A stretch of 64,000 nt of DNA from an uncultured Porphyromonadaceae bacterium (GTDB taxonomy: Bacteria; Bacteroidota; Bacteroidia; Bacteroidales; Muribaculaceae). How positions within the stretch are numbered: position 1 is the stretch's first letter; each line of letters opens with the position of its first letter. A model generated the notes under the pieces. The model worked only from the letters and a program-made list of their open reading frames with translations. It ran no database searches and was not told the origin of the DNA. Below are positions 8,846-17,487 of this stretch, piece by piece. The stretch spans positions 1-64,000 of the forward strand of contig CANPGB010000017.1 of NCBI GenBank assembly GCA_947573485.1, written 5' to 3'. Position numbers and translations under genes: made by a program.

Positions 8846-9637
8846 CTATTTCTTGAATTTGCGGTATGCGGCCGCCAGACGCGTGTGGTAGCCGCGCTGT
8901 GCGTATGAGGGGCCGTTGTATATACGGGCGAAGGCGGCCCAGTTTTTTGTCTTGAGATATTTTACGAGTCCGGCGTTATGGAGATAGTCGGCGAAGAGGC
9001 GCAACTGGTCGTACTCCGAGCGGCTCATAAGGGCAACAAATTCCTCGCGTGAGGGAGCTCCGCACAGGCGCCAGTTGAAACCGCCGATCTGGAACATGCC
9101 CCAGAAAGTGCTCTCTATAGCCGCAATGCTGTCGATAGCCATGGCGGCATCGAGTCGCGCCTGCTGCGCGGCCTGCTGAGAGCCGTATTTCGATATATTG
9201 ACGGGCTTGAGAGCCGGGCTTGAGGCGTGGGCGGCAAGGTTTATACCGCGCTTTGCAGCAGCGCGGCGGAAGAGCGCCGGGTCGTAGTTTATTATAGGTT
9301 TGTCGGGAGCGTGGAAGCCGGCGCGCGTGCGTCCGGTCTCTATCTCCACCACGGCTCTTATGGCCGCCACCTCCACGCCGAGCGCCTCGGCCACCTCACG
9401 GTAGTCGTCGTCGGTGAGGGGTCCCGAATGTATAGCCTTGAAAGGGTCGGGGATAAATGATGTGTGCAGGGTGTCGCCGTCAAGAACTATAAAAGCGCGC
9501 CCGAGGGAGTCGTAGCCTCCCGGGGTGCGCTCAATGAAGTAGATAGTATCGGCTTGAAGCGAGAGTCCGGGCACGGCTGCAGTTGCGGCGCTGACAATCA
9601 ACGCCGCAACCGCGCATGCCGGAAGAGTTTTATACAT
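8846..9637 (-). CDS. Exported N-acetylmuramidase-family protein
   Basis: 263 residues from the ATG at 9637 (a TTG at 9643 is also in frame). Signal peptide MYKTLPACAVAALIVSAATAA. From residue ~85, EVAAIRAVVEIETGR, GFHAPDKPIINYDPALFRRAA, ISKYGSQQAAQQARLDAAMAI, ESTFWGMFQIGGFNW and WAAFARIYNGPSYAQRGYHTRLAAAY match the N-acetylmuramidase domain (PF11860/DUF3380) first described in phage endolysins. The Glu in the EIETG segment is the likely catalytic acid. It would cleave the glycan backbone of peptidoglycan in the periplasm. It overlaps the end of pepD by 8 bases, so the two may be translationally coupled. Confidence 0.8.
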   Translation of the reverse strand: MYKTLPACAVAALIVSAATAAVPGLSLQADTIYFIERTPGGYDSLGRAFIVLDGDTLHTSFIPDPFKAIHSGPLTDDDYREVAEALGVEVAAIRAVVEIETGRTRAGFHAPDKPIINYDPALFRRAAAKRGINLAAHASSPALKPVNISKYGSQQAAQQARLDAAMAIDSIAAIESTFWGMFQIGGFNWRLCGAPSREEFVALMSRSEYDQLRLFADYLHNAGLVKYLKTKNWAAFARIYNGPSYAQRGYHTRLAAAYRKFKK

Positions 9638-11084
9638 TGGCAACCTTCTCGAGGGTGCGGGTGAGCTGACCCCAGAAACGCTCTACAGCGGGGATGTGCA
9701 TGCGCTCGGAGGGCGAGTGCACGTCGCGGAGAGTGGGACCGAAGGAAACCATGTCGAGGTGCGGATATTTCTCAAGGAAGAGACCGCATTCGAGACCTGC
9801 GTGGATAGCTTTGATAGCGGGCTTGATGCCGTAGAGCTCCTCATAAGCCTCAGAAGCGAGACGCATGATAGTGGAGTTCATGTTGGGAGCCCAGCCGGGG
9901 TAGCCGTCGCCGTGGGTAACCTGCGCACCTGCGAGGGTGAAGAGTGCTTCGACCTGGCGGGCGATGTCCCATTTGCGCGATTCTACAGAAGAACGCTGCG
10001 AGGTGGTTACGAGGATACCGTTTTCGCCCTGCATTTTTACAGATGCGAGGTTTGTGGAGGTCTCTACGAGGCCTTCGAGGTCGCGGCTCATCGAGATTAC
10101 GCCGTGAGGAGCGCTGTAGAGAGCCTTGATGAGGTTGGCAGTGGTAACGTGGTCAACGGCGTACTCGGGGCGATCAACGCTCTCGAGCTCGAGCTTGAGG
10201 CCGTTTTCGAGGCCGGCGAACTCCCCTTCGATGTCGGCGACGTATTTGTTGAATGCCACACGCACCTGCTCTTTGTTGGCTGCTTCGACGCCGAACACGG
10301 CGTGTGCAGCACGCGGTATAGCGTTGCGGAGGTTACCGCCGTCGATTTCGCAGAGCGAGATATCGTGGCTGAGGCTGAGGTTATAGAGGAAGCGGGCAAG
10401 AAGCTTGTTGGCATTGGCACGGCCGAGGTGGATGTCGCCGCCCGAGTGGCCACCGAGACCGCCCGAGATGTCGAACTTGAAGTAGTGGAAATCGGTGGGT
10501 GCGAAAGAGCGCTTGTAGGTGAAGAGGCAGGTTGTGTCGACGCCGCCTGCGCAGCCTACGAAGATTTCGGCATCGTCCTCAGAGTCGAGGTTCAGGAGGA
10601 TATTGCCCTGAATCATGCCGTCGCCGAGGTTGTTGGCGCCTGTGAGGCCGGTTTCCTCATCAACGGTGAAGAGAGCCTCCACAGGGCCGTGCACGAGGTC
10701 TTTGTCGACCATTACAGCGAGTGCTGCTGCCATGCCAATGCCGTTGTCGGCGCCGAGAGTTGTGCCGTCGGCGCGGAGCCACTCGCCGTCGACGATGGTT
10801 GTTATGGGGTTGTTCTCGAAGTCGAAGTTCTTGTTGTTGGACTCGCACACCATGTCCATGTGCGCCTGCATAACGACTCCGGGAGCGTTCTCTTTGCCGG
10901 GTGTCGCGGGCTTGAACATAGCCACGTTACCAATCTTATCGGTCTTTACCTCGATGCCGTGCTTGGCGGCGAAGTCGAGAAGATATTTTCTGATTTTCTC
11001 CTCTTTCTTTGAGGGACGCGGCACTTGTGTAATCTCATCGAAGATAGAGAAAACCAGAGCCGGTTTGAGGTCTTTGATTGTCAT
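9630..11084 (-). CDS. pepD: Aminoacyl-histidine dipeptidase (peptidase D, M20C)
   Basis: 484 residues, the usual PepD length. Zinc-binding motifs are present: VVMQAHMDMVCE (His ligand), LGADNGIGMA (bridging Asp), FTVDEETGLTGA (catalytic Glu-Glu), NLDSEDDAEI, and a C-terminal HAGLECGLF (His ligand). It hydrolyses dipeptides such as carnosine-type Xaa-His in the cytoplasm. No signal peptide. The N-terminus MTIKDLKPALVFSIFDEITQVPRPSKKE is typical of the Bacteroidetes enzyme and fixes the start. The downstream muramidase gene overlaps its stop. Confidence 0.95.
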   Translation of the reverse strand: MTIKDLKPALVFSIFDEITQVPRPSKKEEKIRKYLLDFAAKHGIEVKTDKIGNVAMFKPATPGKENAPGVVMQAHMDMVCESNNKNFDFENNPITTIVDGEWLRADGTTLGADNGIGMAAALAVMVDKDLVHGPVEALFTVDEETGLTGANNLGDGMIQGNILLNLDSEDDAEIFVGCAGGVDTTCLFTYKRSFAPTDFHYFKFDISGGLGGHSGGDIHLGRANANKLLARFLYNLSLSHDISLCEIDGGNLRNAIPRAAHAVFGVEAANKEQVRVAFNKYVADIEGEFAGLENGLKLELESVDRPEYAVDHVTTANLIKALYSAPHGVISMSRDLEGLVETSTNLASVKMQGENGILVTTSQRSSVESRKWDIARQVEALFTLAGAQVTHGDGYPGWAPNMNSTIMRLASEAYEELYGIKPAIKAIHAGLECGLFLEKYPHLDMVSFGPTLRDVHSPSERMHIPAVERFWGQLTRTLEKVANV

Positions 11085-11218
11085 TGCTATATATTTTAAA
11101 GCGGTGTTTAATGACTAATAAATATTTACTGCCGAAAAAGAATGTTAAAACTATTCTTAATCGCCCCTAAAATTACAAAATAAAATCGTGATAGCAAAGA
11201 TTGCGGCGTAATTTTGCT

Positions 11219-11226
11219 TATATTTG
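11219..11226 (+). promoter_or_regulatory. -7 promoter box for the small membrane protein/OmpH-like pair
   Basis: TATATTTG matches the Bacteroidetes -7 consensus and lies 24 bases before the ATG at 11251. A TTG at 11201 is the only nearby candidate for the -33 box and has a short 15-base spacer, so this is a partial match. Confidence 0.5.
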
Positions 11227-11250
11227 CACCGCGAAAGCCAATTCTCCGCA

Positions 11251-11418
11251 ATGAAAACAGTAATACTTGCCATAGTAATCGTGCTGTTGAGCGTATTGTT
11301 GCTCGGCGTGAAAGTGCTCTTTATCAAGGGCGCGAAGTTTCCGAACGGGCACGTGCACAGCTCACCGGCCTTACGCAAGCGAGGGATAAGTTGCGCCGAA
11401 TCGGACTCCGGTCGTTAA
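11251..11418 (+). CDS. Small single-span membrane protein, conserved FPNxHV...ALRxKGIxC type
   Basis: 55 residues. One transmembrane helix (ILAIVIVLLSVLLLGVKVLF, residues 5-24) is followed by FIKGAKFPNGHVHSSPALRKRGISCAESDSGR. Small proteins with this layout (a helix, then FPNTHVSxNKALRxKGIxCAxSQ) recur in Bacteroidales as unnamed proteins; I recognise the pattern from memory and did not check it. The invariant Cys and His in the short tail could bind a metal or form a disulfide. It lies 30 bases before the OmpH-like lipoprotein gene. An in-frame codon at 11224 is within the promoter box, so 11251 is preferred. Confidence 0.65.
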   Translation: MKTVILAIVIVLLSVLLLGVKVLFIKGAKFPNGHVHSSPALRKRGISCAESDSGR

Positions 11419-11448
11419 CCTGAATTGATAACCATATCATAAAATATA

Positions 11449-12039
11449 ATGAAAAAACTGTCTGTAACAGTAAAAACGCTCACTGCCTGCGCCCTTCTTG
11501 CGGCAGCGACATCGTGCGCCGACAAGGCAGCACAGACTCCGGCAGCCGCGCCCGCGAGCAGTGAACAGGCTGCAGCAGCCACCGCCATTAACATCCGATA
11601 TATCGATGCCGACTCCGTAATAAGCGCATACAAACTAGCCCAGCAGCTCTTCGAGGAGCAGCAGCGCGAGATGAACAGCCTGCAGCAGTGGCACGAATCG
11701 AAACAGCGCGAACTGCAGTCGCTCGCCAACAACATACAGCAGAAACAGCAGAACAACGTATACCTCTCGCAGGCCTCCATGCAGTCGGATATCGACAACC
11801 TCCAGAAAAAGAGCAACCAGGCCGAGCAGGACTTCGCCACCCGTCAGCAGCGCCTTGCCAACGCAGCCGTAGCCGCCCAGCAGCGCCTCAACGACTCTAT
11901 CCAGGCTTTCGTGCGCGACTATAACGCCACCCGCGGATACGACGCTATCCTCCTGCGTGAGGCCGGTGTATATTTCAACCCCGCCCTCAACATCACCCAG
12001 GAAGTTATAGAAGGACTTAACGCACGCCTCGCTGAATAA
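11449..12039 (+). CDS. OmpH/Skp-like periplasmic chaperone, lipidated
   Basis: 196 residues. The lipobox LLAAATSC gives a lipidated cysteine at 23, then an Ala/Pro/Glu linker. From residue 49, NIRYIDADSVISAYKLAQQLFEEQQREM resembles the start of the OmpH/Skp fold, followed by a long Gln-rich coiled coil (LQSLANNIQQKQQ..., residues ~65-150) and a C-terminal RDYNATRGYDAILL...ALNITQEVIEGLNARLAE, matching the end of Skp (Y-D-x-I-x... A-Y-D-I-T). Skp holds unfolded outer membrane proteins in the periplasm. Here it would be tethered to a membrane. It overlaps the next gene if that starts at 12032. Confidence 0.8.
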   Translation: MKKLSVTVKTLTACALLAAATSCADKAAQTPAAAPASSEQAAAATAINIRYIDADSVISAYKLAQQLFEEQQREMNSLQQWHESKQRELQSLANNIQQKQQNNVYLSQASMQSDIDNLQKKSNQAEQDFATRQQRLANAAVAAQQRLNDSIQAFVRDYNATRGYDAILLREAGVYFNPALNITQEVIEGLNARLAE

Positions 12040-13099
12040 GCCCGACGACATAAAAGTCCTTACCGTAGGCCCCCACCTGCAATGTATCGGAGGAATCTCC
12101 TCGGTACTCGGTTCATATAACCGGCATGTGAGGGGCTTTACATTTTTACCCACCAACAGTTACCGCGGAAAGCTTGCGGGCTATGCCAATCTCATAGCCC
12201 TCCTTGCCAAACTACCCTTCTACCGCATGGCGGGCTACGGCATGCTCCACGCGCACGTTGCCATGGGCAAATCGTTTGTGCGCAAGAGTATAATCCTTGC
12301 CTGGGCACGGGTCTTGGGCTTCCGCACCATTTATCACTGCCACAGCGGCGGCTTCCGCGACTATGTGGCCAAGGTCGGCAAGAAAAGGGTGACAGATGTG
12401 CTGCACCGCTGCACCGCCGTGGCCGTGCTCACCGAAGGCTGGGCAGAATATTTCCGCAAGGAGCTTGAGTGTGACCCCGTTACGGTGATAAACAACCCCG
12501 TAGAGCCTGCGCTCAGTCCCGTGGAACCCCGCCATTACGCCGGCGACCGCTGCCTGACGGTGGTTTTCTTAGGCAAGCTCGTAAAGGAAAAAGGTTTATA
12601 CGAACTGCTCGATGCGCTGCGCGAGCACCACAGCGCTTTTGCAGGCAAACTCAAGGTGCGCATAGCCGGCATGGGCGACGCAAAACCTTTCCTCGAAAAA
12701 ATCGAAGCCGATAAAACGGGCGATGTCGTCGAATTTGTCGGCGCGGTGAGCGGCGAGGCCAAAGACGCTTTCCTCCGCAGCGCCGACCTCGTAATACTGC
12801 CCTCCTACTTCGAGGGGCTTCCCGTAACTCTGCTTGAAGCAGGTGTCTACAAGATTCCGAGCATTGCAACCCGGGTGGGCGGCATACCCGAACTCATAGC
12901 CGACGGCGTGACCGGCACTATTATCGAGCCCAAAGACAGCGACGCCATAGCCCGCGCACTCCAGCTCTACCTCGACAATCCCGGACTCATCGCCACACAA
13001 GGCGAAGCGGCCTCTGCACGCGTAGGGGCATATATGCCCGAGGCCGTTGAGCGGCAGCTCCATGACCTTTACAAAGAGGTGGCAGCCCGGCCACGATAA
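12032..13099 (+). CDS. GT4-family glycosyltransferase with an apparent non-ATG start
   Basis: The first GTG in frame is at 12128, but the upstream in-frame sequence reads KVLTVGPHLQCIGGISSVLGSY, the N-terminal strand and glycine-rich loop expected in a GT-B glycosyltransferase, so the true start is earlier. The frame opens after a TAG at 12008 and contains no ATG, GTG or TTG before 12128. CTG at 12032 (355 residues, 8-base overlap with the OmpH-like gene) or ATA at 12050 are the candidates; I use 12032. The C-terminal donor site SYFEGLPVTLLEAG (E-x7-E) and VGGIPELI are intact. It should add a sugar to a surface glycan; the substrate is unknown. Confidence 0.75.
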   Translation: MNKPDDIKVLTVGPHLQCIGGISSVLGSYNRHVRGFTFLPTNSYRGKLAGYANLIALLAKLPFYRMAGYGMLHAHVAMGKSFVRKSIILAWARVLGFRTIYHCHSGGFRDYVAKVGKKRVTDVLHRCTAVAVLTEGWAEYFRKELECDPVTVINNPVEPALSPVEPRHYAGDRCLTVVFLGKLVKEKGLYELLDALREHHSAFAGKLKVRIAGMGDAKPFLEKIEADKTGDVVEFVGAVSGEAKDAFLRSADLVILPSYFEGLPVTLLEAGVYKIPSIATRVGGIPELIADGVTGTIIEPKDSDAIARALQLYLDNPGLIATQGEAASARVGAYMPEAVERQLHDLYKEVAARPR

Positions 13100-13106
13100 A
13101 TGTGCA

Positions 13107-13138
13107 TTTGCACAATCGAAAATAATTGACTATATTCA
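13107..13138 (+). promoter_or_regulatory. Possible promoter for the leucine-rich secreted protein
   Basis: TTTG at 13107-13110, 20 bases, TATATTCA at 13131-13138, which is the consensus with two mismatches in the -7 box. The -33 box lies in a near-palindrome TGTGCATTTGCACA (13101-13114). It would give a leader of about 155 bases before the ATG at 13300, a rather AT-rich stretch in which nothing else was recognised. Confidence 0.4.
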
Positions 13139-13299
13139 CCGCCGAATACGATAAGCAAATTCTCTGAAAGGCTATAAAATGTCTTTCCGCAGCAATTAAT
13201 TATCGAAAATCTTAAAGTAAAGACACTAATCTGAGAAAAATCAGATTCTAACCATTATTGTACTTCCGCGCCTCAACTAACCTTAATAAATATAATCAC

Positions 13300-14232
13300 A
13301 TGAGAAACCTGAAAACCGCAAGCCTGCTTATAGCGCTTGTAATGCTGCTCGGCTCACTACAGACATCCTGGGCAGGGAGCACATACTACTACAAAAATCT
13401 GTCGTTCACAGTTCGGAATCCCGAGCTTTCAAAGGGGAGAGTCTATCTCACTCCCGCCAATATCTCCGACACTGCCTACTGCACCATAAGCAAGAATCCC
13501 AATGTCGCAAAAGTGGAAGGGAACTTCTCGACAGACGACAACCAATTCAGGGTAATAACTTTTGCATTGCCCTCCGACGGCTATGTATTAGATTGCTTGA
13601 CAACCGCCGAAGCCTATGCTTCCGGCAATCCACGTTCGGCATACATCGGAAATGAAGAGGGTTATCCAATGTCGAGCCTCTATCTTATAATAGACTCCGA
13701 TACCGCCAATAACTGCACCAAAACGCGCCCGCCGAAAGGGGCTGCCATGCGGCCGGTAAATTCGCAAGAACTATATGCGTCGTTCGTACCTGCAAAGAAA
13801 ATGTCGGTACGCAATAGTATCGCCGGTAACGTATCCTCGGCTGTAAAAGCCGGCCGTTATGGCGAAGCTGCCAATGACCTAATCGTCACCGGGCCGCTCA
13901 ATAAAGCCGACCTCAGGTATCTCAACACTCTCTCGCAAGACAAAGGCCTTATCAGGCTTGATTTGAGCGGAGCCAATTTTACAACCGTTCCTGACAGCGC
14001 TTTCTTTGATTCGGGGCTTTACGAGATCAAACTTCCGTCAACTATCGAAGCTGTAGGCAATTATGCTTTTGCGAACAGCATAGGTTTAAAACCCGTAAAA
14101 CTGCCCAAAGATATTGTCAAGGGTCAGTATATTATCAACAATTGCTATCTGATGAATCAGATGGGTGTATACGACGACACCCCCTCTTCGTCGTCATCTT
14201 CAGATGACATTTTTGATTGGCTTTTGTGGTGA
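13300..14232 (+). CDS. Secreted leucine-rich repeat (BspA-like) protein
   Basis: 310 residues from the ATG at 13300. Signal peptide MRNLKTASLLIALVMLLGSLQTSWA. The first ~200 residues are not recognised. Residues ~215-275 contain two LRR_5/BspA-type units (GLIRLDLSGANFTTVPDSAFFDSGLYEIKLPSTIEAVGNYAFANS), then the chain stops after a Ser/Asp-rich tail (DDTPSSSSSSDDIFDWLLW). BspA-type repeats usually come in long arrays on surface adhesins, so this may be a short or shortened member. Its base composition is visibly more AT-rich than its neighbours', which could mark recent acquisition. No recognised terminator follows. Confidence 0.65.
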   Translation: MRNLKTASLLIALVMLLGSLQTSWAGSTYYYKNLSFTVRNPELSKGRVYLTPANISDTAYCTISKNPNVAKVEGNFSTDDNQFRVITFALPSDGYVLDCLTTAEAYASGNPRSAYIGNEEGYPMSSLYLIIDSDTANNCTKTRPPKGAAMRPVNSQELYASFVPAKKMSVRNSIAGNVSSAVKAGRYGEAANDLIVTGPLNKADLRYLNTLSQDKGLIRLDLSGANFTTVPDSAFFDSGLYEIKLPSTIEAVGNYAFANSIGLKPVKLPKDIVKGQYIINNCYLMNQMGVYDDTPSSSSSSDDIFDWLLW

Positions 14233-14243
14233 TAAACAGCCTC

Positions 14244-16751
14244 TTATTCCTTCCGCGCCTCCCGCACCTTTTCGAGGGTTTGGGATAGCGCCACTACGCT
14301 GCTGTCGTCGTCGCCGAAGGTTTGGCGGAGGATAGGCAGTGCGTGTGAGAGGCGGGCATCGGCTTCGGCGAGATTGCCACACTCGGCAAGGAATACGCCG
14401 CTCTCGGCATATACAGCTGCCCAGTCGGGGTGGTCGTCGCCATAGATTTCACGATACATTTTCTGAGCCTCGTCGATTTTCATACCGGCGAGGAAGGCCA
14501 TGCCAGCCCCAAGATAGGAGCGCGCCGATACGAGGATAAGCTTCGCCACATCGGGGTGATTGCCCAAGACGGGGGCTCGAACGGCGAGAGCACGGTTGAG
14601 GTACTTCAAAGCATCGTTGTAGTTGCCTAACGCGTAGTGCATCATGCCTATGTTTGAGCATGTCGAGGCCACTGTCAAGTGTCGGTCGCCGTAGGCCTGC
14701 TCCTGCATCTCCAGGGCAGTCTCGTAGCAAGCGAGGGCATCGGCAGCCTTGTCGCGATGAGTGAGCACAGTACCGAGATTGTTGAACGTTGTGGCCATTG
14801 TCGGGCCGGGGGCGACGCCGTTCTTTGAAGCGAGTTCTATGGCGCGCAGCAGCCATGTCTCGGCATTATCCATATCGCCCATGGCCATATATGCGGTGCC
14901 GGTATAGCCTGCCAGGTCGGAGGCTCTCGCCGACTCCTGCTCTCCCTCAAAGGCCAGAGCCACGCGGCATATATTGAACTGCTCCACAGCCTTTTCGGGG
15001 TCTCCGCCGTTGAGGTAGGTATTCCCGAGCCCCACTCGCATCTCATATTCGGTGGCAGGGGGAGCCCCCGGCCCGTCGAGCGCCTGTGTGTAAGCGGCAA
15101 TAGCCTCGTCGTATCGCTCCTGAACGCCAAGGGTGCGGCCAAGCGAGGCCAGGGTAATGCGGTAGTCGATATGCTGCGTGCCAAGCAAAGGGCCACGTAT
15201 ATCGAGCACACGCCTGAAGCTCTCTTCGGCCCTTGCCGCCTCTTCATGCTCGAGGTACACAAGGCCTATATTATTGAGCATATTGCAGGTAATGAGATTG
15301 TTCTCGCCCAAAATATCGCGCGCGAGAGCAAGGGCGCGGCCATAGTAGTCGAGAGCGAGCGCATGCGCATTACGCTTATGATATACGAGGCCGATGTTAT
15401 TGAGGATGTCGATGCGCGAGCGCCCTTTCTCGCCTTCGGCAGCGAGCGCGAGCGAGTCGGCAACCAATGAGTAAGCGAGGCTCTCGTCGAGCCTGTTCAA
15501 GGCCATCAAGCAGGCTCCGAGGTTTATAGTAGACTGCAGGCGTATGTCGTCGTCGCCCGACGCAGTTGTTAGCTCAATAGCCTTTCGCAGAGGCTCTTCG
15601 GCATGGGCGAAGTCGTAGCGTGAGTCGTAGATAACTCCGAGGGTGTTGAGAGCCATTGCTCTCTTGCGGCTGTCGGAGGGAAAGTCGGCGTCGATAATTT
15701 CAAGAGCCTGCTGCACAGAGGCTTCAGCACTATCAAAGTCGCCCGCGACAGTATATAAGTTAGCCACGGCGTTGAGCATACGGAAGCGTAAGGCCTCGTC
15801 GGGAGCGTTGCGCAGGGCGGTATTGGCCAGTGCGATGGCTTCGGGCAGCTCGTTCTGCGTGAGAGCAAGGTAACGGGCGGCGTCGAGGAGCCACTCTACA
15901 TTAGTGGTGTCGGCAGCCGCCACACGCTTGTAAATGGCCGCAACTTCGGCGCGGTTATCGGGACCTCCGGCAAGAAGGAGGAGGTCGATACGGCGGCGCT
16001 GACGTGCATAAATTGAATCGACGCCGGCAGCCGATTCTCGCGCTATACGGTCGAGCTCGCGGGCGGCCTGCTGCGAGGCATCGCGTTGCTGCACAAGCGT
16101 TTCGAGCTTGTCATCGAGCTGCATGTCGCGATAGAGGGCTATCGCCTCATCGAGGTGCCCGGCCTGCACGAGGTCGACGATGCGCTGCTCGGCCTGCGAA
16201 ATCTCGCTGAGGTCGATACGCGCGAAGCGGTCGACATAGTTCTGGAGGTTGTCGAGCTGGTTTTCATATTCCTCGGCCAGGCGCACGAGCTCTTCCTGAT
16301 ACTCCTTTTCCTTTATCGCCCCCTCGGCGAGCCGTTGCTGCAGAGCGGCTTCCTCGGCCTTACGCTGCCGGGCATAGCTCTCCGACGAGATACGCTCGTA
16401 GTTGTCGCGTATGCGCTTGAAGCGGTCGGAGCGGCACATGACTATGGTGAAATCGGCCGCGGGGTTGATGTTCCACTGGTCGAGGGCGTCGCGGTTAAAA
16501 ATCTCGTAGCCGAGTTTCTCAATGCGCCGAACGTTTACCTTCTCGCCGGGCCCGAGAGTAAGAAACGACAACTCGAAAGCGCCGTCGATGCCCGACACGG
16601 TGCTTGCCGCCTTGCTCACGTTCAGCTCCACGCCGGGGAGAGGCGTTTTCTCGGCTTTCTCGTTATATTCCTTTACGACACCATGTTGCACGGTTTGGGC
16701 GCAGAGCAGCAGCGGTGCCGCCATGAGCGCGGCAAGAAGGGGAAGTCTCAT
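14244..16751 (-). CDS. Exported tetratricopeptide-repeat protein
   Basis: 835 residues with a signal peptide (LLAALMAAPLLLCAQ). Residues ~20-100 form a carboxypeptidase-regulatory-like beta domain (LPGVELNVSKAASTVSGIDGAFELSF). A charged coiled coil follows at ~110-220, then about 12 TPR units of the kinesin-light-chain type (for example ALNTLGVIYDSRYDFAHAEEPLRKAIEL, NNIGLVYHKRNAHALALDYYGRALALA, CSNIGMMHYALGNYNDALKYLNRALAV). TPR arrays are protein-binding scaffolds; partners are not evident. The gene overlaps the upstream peptidase gene by 4 bases and belongs to the nadK operon. Confidence 0.8.
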   Translation of the reverse strand: MRLPLLAALMAAPLLLCAQTVQHGVVKEYNEKAEKTPLPGVELNVSKAASTVSGIDGAFELSFLTLGPGEKVNVRRIEKLGYEIFNRDALDQWNINPAADFTIVMCRSDRFKRIRDNYERISSESYARQRKAEEAALQQRLAEGAIKEKEYQEELVRLAEEYENQLDNLQNYVDRFARIDLSEISQAEQRIVDLVQAGHLDEAIALYRDMQLDDKLETLVQQRDASQQAARELDRIARESAAGVDSIYARQRRRIDLLLLAGGPDNRAEVAAIYKRVAAADTTNVEWLLDAARYLALTQNELPEAIALANTALRNAPDEALRFRMLNAVANLYTVAGDFDSAEASVQQALEIIDADFPSDSRKRAMALNTLGVIYDSRYDFAHAEEPLRKAIELTTASGDDDIRLQSTINLGACLMALNRLDESLAYSLVADSLALAAEGEKGRSRIDILNNIGLVYHKRNAHALALDYYGRALALARDILGENNLITCNMLNNIGLVYLEHEEAARAEESFRRVLDIRGPLLGTQHIDYRITLASLGRTLGVQERYDEAIAAYTQALDGPGAPPATEYEMRVGLGNTYLNGGDPEKAVEQFNICRVALAFEGEQESARASDLAGYTGTAYMAMGDMDNAETWLLRAIELASKNGVAPGPTMATTFNNLGTVLTHRDKAADALACYETALEMQEQAYGDRHLTVASTCSNIGMMHYALGNYNDALKYLNRALAVRAPVLGNHPDVAKLILVSARSYLGAGMAFLAGMKIDEAQKMYREIYGDDHPDWAAVYAESGVFLAECGNLAEADARLSHALPILRQTFGDDDSSVVALSQTLEKVREARKE

Positions 16752-17482
16752 ATAGGCCAGTCGAATTTTTTGAGGCGGGCGTTAAGAAGCGCCTCTTTTC
16801 CACCGCAATAGCTGTTGCATAGCTTGTGGAAGGCCTCGGAGTGGTTCATTTCGGAGAGGTGTGCGAGCTCGTGGTAAATTACGAAGTCAGAGAGCTCGCG
16901 TGGCAGGAAAATAAGCCGTGCCGCCAAGGTTATTATGCCTGACGACGAGCAGCTGCCGAGGCGCGTGCGTGTGTCGCGCACCTCCCAGCCGAGAGGACGG
17001 CGGCCAACCGCTGTGGCAAGGGCATCGGCATGCGGAACTATAAACGATTCGGCGGCATGGCGGGCGGCTCTCATCACCATACTGCCAATGAGTTTCTGCA
17101 CCGCAGGGTCGTTGATACGGGGGGCGAGGTCTTCGGCCACGCCTATGGTATAGTTTATCTTCTTGCCACGCTGGGGAGTTATGGCGCAGCGCGATACGGC
17201 CACAGTGCTTTTGCGACGCGCCTGAAGAGCTATGGTGAAGTCGACAAGCGGAGCGTCGATAATTCGGCCTATATAGAACTTCGGCTGCGGACGGGAGGCG
17301 ATGAGACGGTCGTGGAATTTCTCGAGGAAAGCGTCGTAGTCGGCCACGGGATAGTTCACAGGCACCGTGACGCAGAGCTCCTGCCCTATCCACCTTGCCT
17401 TTACATGCATGGTAGTGCCATGCACTTTGACGCGCACGGCACCCAGGGTGGGATGAGTGTAGAGACAACTGCGTATATACAT
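16748..17482 (-). CDS. YgjP-like zinc metallopeptidase (M48-related, DUF45)
   Basis: 244 residues from the ATG at 17482. A much longer open frame runs upstream, but that part is antisense-like sequence within nadK. The HExxH zinc motif is VIYHELAHLSEMNHSEAFHKL, with the third ligand supplied by the downstream His, as in the YgjP/WLM family. RTRLGSCSSSGIITLAARLIFLPREL (core R-x-x-L/W-G-x-C motif) precedes it. It is cytoplasmic; the family role is unclear and a proteolytic function is inferred from the motif only. It starts 5 bases after nadK and overlaps the TPR gene. Confidence 0.85.
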   Translation of the reverse strand: MYIRSCLYTHPTLGAVRVKVHGTTMHVKARWIGQELCVTVPVNYPVADYDAFLEKFHDRLIASRPQPKFYIGRIIDAPLVDFTIALQARRKSTVAVSRCAITPQRGKKINYTIGVAEDLAPRINDPAVQKLIGSMVMRAARHAAESFIVPHADALATAVGRRPLGWEVRDTRTRLGSCSSSGIITLAARLIFLPRELSDFVIYHELAHLSEMNHSEAFHKLCNSYCGGKEALLNARLKKFDWPI

Positions 17483-17487
17483 GGCTG

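Noticed and set aside
9696-11012. Plus-strand open frame of 438 codons opposite pepD
   Set aside because: Shadow of pepD, whose catalytic motifs are intact on the minus strand.
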